From the NCBI GenBank assembly GCA_013177805.1, contig JABLXU010000001.1:62001-126000 (forward strand): a DNA stretch of 64,000 nucleotides, given 5' to 3'. The translations under genes were made by a program, and so were the position numbers. The DNA is from Candidatus Omnitrophota bacterium (lineage in GTDB: Bacteria; Hinthialibacterota; Hinthialibacteria; Hinthialibacterales; Hinthialibacteraceae). Below the pieces are notes generated by a model that had not been told where the DNA came from, made no database searches, and saw only the letters and a list, made by a program, of their open reading frames with translations. Shown here in pieces: positions 33,940 to 41,046 of the stretch (its first letter is position 1; each line of letters opens with the position of its first letter).

Positions 33940-35193
33940 GTGGGAATGTTCATGGAAACTATCATCGAAGCGGTCCAGCTGGGGAAATGTTACCGGTTGT
34001 ACGCGCATCCGATTCACCGGGTCCGCGAATTCCTGGGATGGGGCCGGAATCTCCACCGGGAATTCTGGGCCTTGCGCGACGTCTATCTGAATATCGGCCG
34101 GGGATCCTCGTTTGGGATCATTGGACCAAACGGGGCCGGCAAATCCACCTTGCTCAAACTGCTGTCCGGCATCTCACAACCCACCGTGGGATCGCTGCGG
34201 GTTCTTGGCTCGGTGGCTTCCATCCTGGAGTTGGGAACCGGATTTCATCCCGAGTTTTCGGGACGCAATAACATCTACCTGAACTGCGCGCTGCAAGGCC
34301 GCACACGGGAAGAGGCCACAGCGCTGATCCCAGGTATCGCGGCGTTTTCCGAGCTGGAAGAATTCATCGATCAGCCGGTCCGCACCTATTCGACGGGCAT
34401 GTATCTGCGCCTGGCCTTCGCGGTAGCCACCGCCGTGAATCCCGACGTGCTGATTGTGGACGAGGCGCTGGCCGTGGGGGATGAACGGTTCCGGAACAAA
34501 TGCCTGGACCGGATGAACGACTTTCACCGTCAGGGGAAAACCATCCTGTTCGTCTCGCACGATCTGGCCACCGTCCGCCACTTTTGCACCCATGTGGCGT
34601 TGATGGATCAGGGATCCCTGGTGGCGGTGGGCCGCCCGGACGAGGTGCTCGACCGCTACCTGGAAATGTGCCACCGGGACAAGGTTCCCGCTCAGCCGGG
34701 CCCGGGAGAAAGCCCGCGTTGGGGTTCCGGAGAAATCCACGTGGAACGGATCGAAATCAAGAACGCCGGCGGCCGCCCTCAGGCGGTGTTCGACACGAAT
34801 GAAACGGTGATCATCGATGCCCTGTTCCGGGTGGTCTCGCCGGTCCGGGGTGTGGTGTTCGGCTACCAGTTTTTCCGTTCGGATGGAACGTATGTGAATG
34901 GAACCAATCATTTCTGGCACCCCCGGCGGATGGCCCTGGATTTCGGCCGCCCGGGCATGGAGGGTTGCGTGCGCTGCGAAATCCCCCGCCTGCCGCTCCT
35001 GCGGGGACACTATTATCTGACGCTTTGTTGTTACAACCGGTTCGATGGTTTCCCGCAGCCTGTGGACCATTGGGAACGCGCGGCATCGTTCACCATCAGC
35101 GGCCGGATGACCGATCAGCATGGTATTTTTTACATGGACAGCGACTGGTCGGTACAGGGCCTGGATCCCGCATCCGAAGGGAGGCTTTCCTGA
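33940..35193 (+). CDS. Polysaccharide ABC exporter ATPase (Wzt/TagH type)
   Basis: 417 residues if the GTG at 33940 is used; ATG 33946 and 33952 are alternatives, the last giving the usual family start. ABC domain: Walker A GPNGAGKST (~62-70), LGTGFHPEFSGRNNIYLN, signature YSTGMYLRLAF, Walker B VLIVDEALAVGD, switch His in VSHD. The first ~45 residues include the REFLGWG segment typical of Wzt/TagH. From ~residue 260 there is a beta-sandwich C-terminal domain (DTNETVIIDALFRV, VFGYQFFRSDG), which in Wzt proteins recognises the capped O-antigen. The partner permease (Wzm) is not next to it. It is likely in one transcript with the methyltransferase, which begins 4 bases after its stop. Confidence 0.9.
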   Translation: MGMFMETIIEAVQLGKCYRLYAHPIHRVREFLGWGRNLHREFWALRDVYLNIGRGSSFGIIGPNGAGKSTLLKLLSGISQPTVGSLRVLGSVASILELGTGFHPEFSGRNNIYLNCALQGRTREEATALIPGIAAFSELEEFIDQPVRTYSTGMYLRLAFAVATAVNPDVLIVDEALAVGDERFRNKCLDRMNDFHRQGKTILFVSHDLATVRHFCTHVALMDQGSLVAVGRPDEVLDRYLEMCHRDKVPAQPGPGESPRWGSGEIHVERIEIKNAGGRPQAVFDTNETVIIDALFRVVSPVRGVVFGYQFFRSDGTYVNGTNHFWHPRRMALDFGRPGMEGCVRCEIPRLPLLRGHYYLTLCCYNRFDGFPQPVDHWERAASFTISGRMTDQHGIFYMDSDWSVQGLDPASEGRLS

Positions 35194-35197
35194 CACC

Positions 35198-37657
35198 ATG
35201 ACCGATCCCCGGCACGGCAGCGGCCCGGCGGCCCTCGACCGGATTTACAATGAAGGATACTTTCACGGCCGCGGCAGCGGATACCGCGCGGAAGGTTACG
35301 AGCACGATCACGCCGATTGGGCCCCCTGGATCGACTGGATCCAGCCCCGGGTTGGACCCGCGCCCCGATGGCTGGACCTGGGATGCGCGTACGGATACGT
35401 GATCAGCCAGGCCGTAGAGCGGGGAGTCGAGGCCTATGGCGTGGATATCAGCTCGTATGCTTTGCGCCAACATCCTCCCGCGCGGGGACGGCTCGCGCGA
35501 AGCCTGGCGGCCCCCTTGCCCTTTCTCGACTCCCGGTTCGATGTCGTGTCGGCGTTTGACCTGTTCGAACACTTGGAAAATCCGGCAGCGGTGTTGGGGG
35601 AGATCGGCCGGATTCTGAAACCCGCCGGATGGCTGCTTCTGACCACCCCCGATCCGTTGTATTTTCACCGGGCTGAGCCAACCCATATCCACGAACGCCC
35701 GCCCTCCTACTGGGTGGACCTTCTTCAAAAAAACGGCTGGCGCGTGACGTTGCGTTTCGGCCATCACCCGTATGAACTCGAAATCCTGGCCTGCCGGGAA
35801 CCCGGATCCGGCTGGGATGGCCTCTCCCGGGAATTTCAGCGGCGCCGGTCTGGAATCCATGATCAAATCCAAACCCGAGGGGAGGGCATCTTCTGCGCGG
35901 TCCGGACACCGTGGGAGGGTCCCGCGCTATCCGGAGAAGCGGTGGTGTATCTGCTCAACGCGTCCGGCCGCCCCGCGCGTCTCAACCTGACGCTCCGTTC
36001 CCGGCAATCCTCCCATCCCGATCTCTTCCTGGGGGATTTGAAACTCCGCTACCTGGGGATGGAAGACTCGGGGGGAGAAATCATCCACCGCTGGAATCCC
36101 CTCACGATTCCACCCGCGGGCCAGGATCTGCGGATTCTCGCGCGAACCGATCCCCTGGAGGCGCCCCGGTTCGAAATCGCCGCCGAACCAGTTGATAACG
36201 AAACCTTTCTGCTGGAATTGCCTTTTGATCATTACCAGCGCTACCAGGCGGTGGCGTCGATCTTGAACCAGAATTTCTCTCCGGGACAGTCCGTGCTGGA
36301 TGTGGGTGGCGCGCTCGGATATTTGGACCGGTTCACCCCTGGATTCTCGGTTACTGTCCTGGACCGGATTTGGGAAGACCGCCCCAACTCGCTCCGGTAT
36401 GACGGCGCGCGGCTTCCCTTCGCGGACGGCTCGTTCGATATCGTCACCGCGGTTGACACGCTGGAACACGTGCCGCCGGACCAGCGGCCGGGATTCTTGT
36501 CCGAATTGGGCCGCGCCGCCCGCCAGGCCATCATTCTCTGCGGTCCCTACGAGGAACCGCACGTGGCCGAGGCGGAATCGCTCTTGCGCGATTACCTGCG
36601 CGTGCAGTGGCAACGCCAGGACCGGTTTTTGGAGGAACACGCGCGCTTCACGTTGCCCCGGCGCGCGGACGCGGCGGAGATTCTTCAAGCCCAAGGTTTC
36701 CATCTCACGGAAATTCCCAACGGGTACCTGCCGCGCTGGTTGTTCATGCAATTCGTCACCTTGGCTTTGGGATTGGCTCCCGAACTGGAAGAAGGCAAAC
36801 GCCGGTTGAACGCGGTTTATAACCGCTATTTCTTCGAACAAGACCACCAATATCCCGCCTACCGGATCATCACCGCCGCGATCCGGGGCCGGACGCCCGA
36901 AACGGCCAGGACGGCCGCCCCCTCCATCCGCCTGGGACATGCCTCCGTCAATCCATGGAACCTGGCCGGCTTGCTCGCCTCGCTTTCGTCGCTAAGCATT
37001 CTCCGCGATCAGCAAAGTGATCTGGTGGAGTATGGCCGCCGCGTGGAACGCCTGCTCGATCACTTGCATAATTTGGAAAATCAATTGGGGCAGGAGGCCG
37101 AAAAACGGAACGCCTTGCTAACCCACGCCCAGAACCTGGAGGCATTGACCAGAATGCAGGCAGAGCAAATCCGGTCCTTGCAGGCCCATGGCGACAACCT
37201 CGCCCAGATCATTGCAGAACAAAAAAAAGAGCGGTTTGGGCTGGATGACCGGTTTCAACGTCTGCTCAATCACAATGAAGGATTGCTGGAACATGTCGCC
37301 AACCTGGAACGGCTGATTGAAGAAAGCAAGAAACATGCCCGGAATCTCGAGCAGATTCTGCACGAAAAAGAGGAAATCCTCCGGGAAAAGGAAACCCAAC
37401 TGCTGGGGAAAGCGGCCGCCCTGGCTGTAACCGAAGAAACGTTGCAACAAAAAACCCGCCGCCTCGAGGAAATGGAAGAACATTCCAGAAATCTAGAACA
37501 ACATATCGGAAATCTGGAACAACATATCCAGAATTTGGAAAACCTAAATCAAACCCAAACTCAAGCGTTGGACGATTTGAACGGCCGCGTGGACCGGTTG
37601 CGCCGGATGTTTCTCTATCGCGTTCTCCAAAAATTGCGTGGGCTGCCTCCCCTTTAG
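35198..37657 (+). CDS. Double SAM-methyltransferase with long C-terminal coiled coil
   Basis: 819 residues from ATG 35198, where GGGAGG lies upstream; the longer frame overlaps the previous gene and is not needed. Two class I methyltransferase domains: first with LDLGCAYGYV (residues 59-68) and FDVVSAFDLFEHLENP; second with VLDVGGALGYLDRF (~365) and FDIVTAVDTLEHVPP. Between them lies a ~120-residue beta-rich spacer. From ~605 to 800 there is a Leu/Glu/Gln heptad-like coiled coil (NLENQLGQEAEKR, NLEQHIGNLEQHIQNLENL). The layout resembles WbdD-like chain-terminating proteins, in which a coiled coil measures O-antigen length. That function is inferred from the Wzt-type neighbour and layout only; no kinase domain is visible. 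Confidence 0.85.
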   Translation: MTDPRHGSGPAALDRIYNEGYFHGRGSGYRAEGYEHDHADWAPWIDWIQPRVGPAPRWLDLGCAYGYVISQAVERGVEAYGVDISSYALRQHPPARGRLARSLAAPLPFLDSRFDVVSAFDLFEHLENPAAVLGEIGRILKPAGWLLLTTPDPLYFHRAEPTHIHERPPSYWVDLLQKNGWRVTLRFGHHPYELEILACREPGSGWDGLSREFQRRRSGIHDQIQTRGEGIFCAVRTPWEGPALSGEAVVYLLNASGRPARLNLTLRSRQSSHPDLFLGDLKLRYLGMEDSGGEIIHRWNPLTIPPAGQDLRILARTDPLEAPRFEIAAEPVDNETFLLELPFDHYQRYQAVASILNQNFSPGQSVLDVGGALGYLDRFTPGFSVTVLDRIWEDRPNSLRYDGARLPFADGSFDIVTAVDTLEHVPPDQRPGFLSELGRAARQAIILCGPYEEPHVAEAESLLRDYLRVQWQRQDRFLEEHARFTLPRRADAAEILQAQGFHLTEIPNGYLPRWLFMQFVTLALGLAPELEEGKRRLNAVYNRYFFEQDHQYPAYRIITAAIRGRTPETARTAAPSIRLGHASVNPWNLAGLLASLSSLSILRDQQSDLVEYGRRVERLLDHLHNLENQLGQEAEKRNALLTHAQNLEALTRMQAEQIRSLQAHGDNLAQIIAEQKKERFGLDDRFQRLLNHNEGLLEHVANLERLIEESKKHARNLEQILHEKEEILREKETQLLGKAAALAVTEETLQQKTRRLEEMEEHSRNLEQHIGNLEQHIQNLENLNQTQTQALDDLNGRVDRLRRMFLYRVLQKLRGLPPL

Positions 37658-37671
37658 GAACCTCCACCGCC

Positions 37672-39477
37672 ATGAAGATTCTTCAGGTGATTCACGATTT
37701 TCTGCCCCGCCATCAGGCCGGGTCGGAACTGTATTGTTACCATCTCTGCCGGGCCCTGCAAAATCTGGGACACGAAGTCCGCCTGTGCTTCACCGAAATC
37801 GATCCGCAACGGGCCGATTACGCCACCCGCGAAGGGACCTACGAGGGCCTTCCCTTCTTGGAAATCGTCAACAACCACGCGTACCGGACTTTCAGGGAGA
37901 CGTACCGGAATCCCCGGGTGGACGCGGTCTTTGAGCGGCTCCTGCGGGAGTACCGGCCGGAGGTGGTGCATTTCCACCATCTGTTAAGCCTGTCATTTAA
38001 TTGTGTGCGGCTCTGCAAGAGCCGGGGGATTCCCGTGGTCTTCACCTTGCACGATTACTGGCTGACCTGCCCGCGCGGCGGGGGACAGCGTTTCCGGGGC
38101 GAGGGGAAAATCTGCCATGAAGTCGATACCCGCCTGTGTGCCGAGTGCGTGGCCCGTTACGCGGTCCCGTCTCCGTGGGGTGTGCGGGCGGTCAAGCGGT
38201 TGTTTTCTTTCTCGGAAACAGTGAACGATCCCACCCTGTTGCCCCTCCTGGCGCGGGGCCGCGTGGAAACACCGGATCCCCGGTTTGTCACGCGCGGACG
38301 GTGTGACATCGGGGGCGACTCGCGCGAGGTCCTCTTCGCGCATCCCCCTTCGGCGGTAACGGTCCGCTGTCCGGTCGAATCCAACTCCACGCTGGTCTTC
38401 GCGGTGGCCATGGATCCCAGCACCTACGAAGCCCCAGGCGACGGAGTGCGGTTCACGATCCATTGCGATGGCGGGTTGCTCTTCGAGAAATTTTTGCATC
38501 CCAAGCAGAATCCGGCTGACCGGGGCTGGCATGAAGCCACGGTGGACCTGAACCCCTATCAAGGCCCAAAACGGACATTCCGTTTTGCCACCGAGGCGCG
38601 TCCTACCGGCCGCATCGATTTTTGCGCGGCTTGCTGGGCCGAACCGAAACTGGTCCGGTCTCAGGGAAACGCGTATCAGCCCAGTGCCTCGTCCCGCTTT
38701 CGGTCCTGGGCCGAGTCGGTGATCGGCAACCTGCAGCGCAACACACTCCGCGCCCAGGTGGAACACCGGAGCGCCGCCGTCCGCGCGCTGTTCGAGGATG
38801 TGGATTTGTTCATCGCCCCGTCTCCCTTCCTGCGGGAGCAATTCATCGCGTACGGCCTTCCGCGTGAAAAGATCGTCTTTTCCGATTACGGGATCGCCGC
38901 CCGGGATTTCGGGGCGGTTCCCCGAAGAGCCGAACATCCGGTGCGTTTCACTTTCATCGGCACAATCGTCGAACACAAGGGCTTGCATGTGCTGATCGAG
39001 GCCTTCAACCGGCTCCCCCCCGGCGCCGCCCGGCTGCATGTGTATGGCGATCTCTCGGAATTCACCGGCTATGCCCGGCGGATTCAAGAAATGATCACGC
39101 ATCCCGGCATCACGTTGCGCGGCCGGGCGGAAAACCGCGACATCCCCCGCATCCTCGCGGATACCCACGCGCTCGTGGTGCCTTCCATCTGGTTCGAAAA
39201 CTCGCCGATCACCATCCACGAGGCGTTCCTGGCGCGCGTCCCGGTGATCGCCTCCCGGTTCGGCGGCATGGCCGGCCTGGTGCGCGACGGAGAAAACGGC
39301 CTGCTGTTCGAAATGGGCAATCCCGATTCGCTCTACCATTGCTTAGCGCGATGCGTGGCCGATCCCGCGATTTTGGAAACGCTCCGCCCCGATCCCGAAT
39401 CCGTGAAACCGATCCAGGCTGACGCGGAATGGATGGTTTCGATCTACCGCTCCTTGAAGGGTGGCCACCGGCAGTGA
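37672..39477 (+). CDS. GT4-family glycosyltransferase with central insertion
   Basis: 601 residues, longer than the ~400 usual. N-terminal Rossmann half: MKILQVIHDFLPRHQAGSE, VVHFHHLLSLS, FTLHDYWLTCPRGG, and a Cys-containing loop (ICHEV, RLCAEC) seen in one GT4 subgroup. C-terminal half: FTFIGTIVEHKGLHVLIEAF, then VVPSIWFENSPITIHEAFLA with the catalytic acidic pair and nucleotide-sugar binding region. Residues ~200-335 are an extra beta-rich insert (FVTRGRCDIGGDSREVLFAH through FATEARPTG) that may be a carbohydrate-binding or oligomer domain. It is a retaining transferase for glycan assembly; sugar unknown. Starts 14 bases after the methyltransferase stop. Confidence 0.9.
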   Translation: MKILQVIHDFLPRHQAGSELYCYHLCRALQNLGHEVRLCFTEIDPQRADYATREGTYEGLPFLEIVNNHAYRTFRETYRNPRVDAVFERLLREYRPEVVHFHHLLSLSFNCVRLCKSRGIPVVFTLHDYWLTCPRGGGQRFRGEGKICHEVDTRLCAECVARYAVPSPWGVRAVKRLFSFSETVNDPTLLPLLARGRVETPDPRFVTRGRCDIGGDSREVLFAHPPSAVTVRCPVESNSTLVFAVAMDPSTYEAPGDGVRFTIHCDGGLLFEKFLHPKQNPADRGWHEATVDLNPYQGPKRTFRFATEARPTGRIDFCAACWAEPKLVRSQGNAYQPSASSRFRSWAESVIGNLQRNTLRAQVEHRSAAVRALFEDVDLFIAPSPFLREQFIAYGLPREKIVFSDYGIAARDFGAVPRRAEHPVRFTFIGTIVEHKGLHVLIEAFNRLPPGAARLHVYGDLSEFTGYARRIQEMITHPGITLRGRAENRDIPRILADTHALVVPSIWFENSPITIHEAFLARVPVIASRFGGMAGLVRDGENGLLFEMGNPDSLYHCLARCVADPAILETLRPDPESVKPIQADAEWMVSIYRSLKGGHRQ

Positions 39478-39518
39478 TGATTTTCACTCCACCCCGGCCG
39501 CCACGCCTTGGATTCGCG

Positions 39519-39547
39519 TTGCATGGTCCTCCTGGATGGTTTACAAT
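39519..39547 (+). promoter_or_regulatory. Predicted sigma70 promoter of Gfo/Idh/MocA gene
   Basis: TTGCAT (39519-39524), 17 bases, TACAAT (39542-39547); 36 bases before the start at 39584. Confidence 0.6.
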
Positions 39548-39583
39548 CGGACTACTCAAACCTCAAACCAGGCAGGGAATACT

Positions 39584-40846
39584 ATGACTTTACCCACTCG
39601 CCGTTCGTTTTTAGCCGGCAGCGCCGCGGGTTGGCTCCTTCTTTCCCAAGGCCCTCATGCCTCTCCCAATGAACGCGCCCGCCACGCGGTGATCGGATGC
39701 GGAGGTCAAGGCCGCGCGCATGGCCACGCGTTCGCGAATCAGCCTCGTTGCGCGGTCGTGGCGGTCTGCGACGTCGATCCCGCGCGCCGCGCCGAAGCCC
39801 TCAAGGACCTTCCCAGTCCGGAGTCCGTGGCGCAGCACGAAGACTACCGCCGGATCATCGAGGATCCCTCCATCGATACGGTCAGCATTGCCACGCCGGA
39901 TCACTGGCATACCCCCATCGCGCTGGCCGCCCTGCAGGCCGGAAAGCACGTGTATGTCGAAAAACCCTGTTGCCACACCCTGCGCGAGGGCGCGTTGCTG
40001 GTGGAGGCCGCGCGCCAATCCAAAGGCTGCGTCCAGCACGGCACCCAAAGCCGCGGCGGACAGGGCATCCGCGATGCCATCCAATTCTTGCGCGAAGGCC
40101 GCTTGGGACGGGTGCGCATGGCCAAGGCCATCAATCACCAATACCGGGCGCCCATCGGCCGCGCGCCGGACGAATCCCCGCCCCCGGGCGTGAATTACGA
40201 TCTGTGGCTGGGACCCGCCCCCCAGCGGCCGTTCAGCCGCAACCGCTGGCATTACAATTGGCATTGGCATTGGGATTACGGCACCGGCGACCTGGGCAAC
40301 GACGGCATCCACCAAGTGGATGTCGCCCGGTGGGGACTGGGGGTGGAATGGCCCCGGGTGGTCACGGCATCCGGCGGGCAACTCTTTTACAACGATGATC
40401 ATGAGACGCCCGACACCCAGGTGGTGACGTTTGAATATTCCGATTGCTTCCTGATGTATGAAATGCGGCTATGGACCAACTATCCCCTGGAAGGGCATGA
40501 CAACGGCGTGATTTTCTATGGGGATAAGGGGATTCTGGAGATCGGCCGCCACGGCTGCGAGGTCACCTGGATCGGCCAGGAAAAGAAAAAAATCGGGGGC
40601 GGCGCCGACCTGGGTGAGCATGTGCGGAATTTTTTGGAATGCGCCCGGACGGGAGACACCGAACGATTGTACGCGCCCATTCACGAGGGCTATCTCTCCG
40701 CGGCTTTGTGCCACTTGGGCAATATCGCCACCCGCGTGGCCGCCCGCTTGGAATACGATCCCCTCACCCAAACATTTAAAAACCATCCCGGCGCGGATCG
40801 TTTGGTCAGCAAAGCCTACCGCCAAGGCTACGAACTCCCCCTCTAA
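39584..40846 (+). CDS. Tat-exported Gfo/Idh/MocA-family oxidoreductase
   Basis: 420 residues from ATG 39584 (AGGGA upstream); the longer frame starts within the preceding spacer. A twin-arginine signal (PTRRSFLAGSAAGWLLL) is followed by a Rossmann fold: HAVIGCGGQGRAHGHAF, CDVDPARRAEAL, SIATPDHWHTPIALAALQAG and the family's VEKPCCHT (EKP Lys region). The C-terminal domain has NWHWHWDYGTGDLGNDGIHQ, where the Asp/His pair is typical. Enzymes of this family oxidise or epimerise sugars and derivatives with NAD(P). Export with folded cofactor fits the Tat route and suggests periplasmic sugar chemistry. Substrate unknown. A promoter lies just upstream. Confidence 0.92.
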   Translation: MTLPTRRSFLAGSAAGWLLLSQGPHASPNERARHAVIGCGGQGRAHGHAFANQPRCAVVAVCDVDPARRAEALKDLPSPESVAQHEDYRRIIEDPSIDTVSIATPDHWHTPIALAALQAGKHVYVEKPCCHTLREGALLVEAARQSKGCVQHGTQSRGGQGIRDAIQFLREGRLGRVRMAKAINHQYRAPIGRAPDESPPPGVNYDLWLGPAPQRPFSRNRWHYNWHWHWDYGTGDLGNDGIHQVDVARWGLGVEWPRVVTASGGQLFYNDDHETPDTQVVTFEYSDCFLMYEMRLWTNYPLEGHDNGVIFYGDKGILEIGRHGCEVTWIGQEKKKIGGGADLGEHVRNFLECARTGDTERLYAPIHEGYLSAALCHLGNIATRVAARLEYDPLTQTFKNHPGADRLVSKAYRQGYELPL

Positions 40847-40886
40847 CCGGTCGCACGGCGAGCCGTTATTCCGCCTTGGCCGGATG

Positions 40887-40920
40887 GCCCTCACTCCGGC
40901 TCTCTCCCCGCGGGAGAGGA
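40887..40920. repeat. Dispersed CCCTCTCC-type repeat copy
   Basis: GGCCCTCACTCCGGCTCTC then TCCCCGCGGGAGAGGA: inverted CTCTCCCC/GGGAGAGG around a CG centre, in the spacer between convergent genes. Confidence 0.55.
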
Positions 40921-40970
40921 AAAAGATGAGCTGATTCCCTGGAAATCCAAGACCATTCCCTTGGATCAAT

Positions 40971-41003
40971 AAAAAACGGGGCAAGATGCTGCATCCTGCC
41001 CCG
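40971..41003 (-). terminator. Rho-independent terminator of the secreted-protein gene
   Basis: On the minus strand GGGGCAGGATGC...GCATCTTGCCCC pairs (one G-U) in a long stem that is followed by six T (the AAAAAA at 40971-40976 on plus). It lies ~40 bases after the stop of the gene ending at 41047. Confidence 0.8.
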
Positions 41004-41046
41004 CCGGAGCATCACTCCCAGGGATCTCACGCCCTCACCGGAAGGC

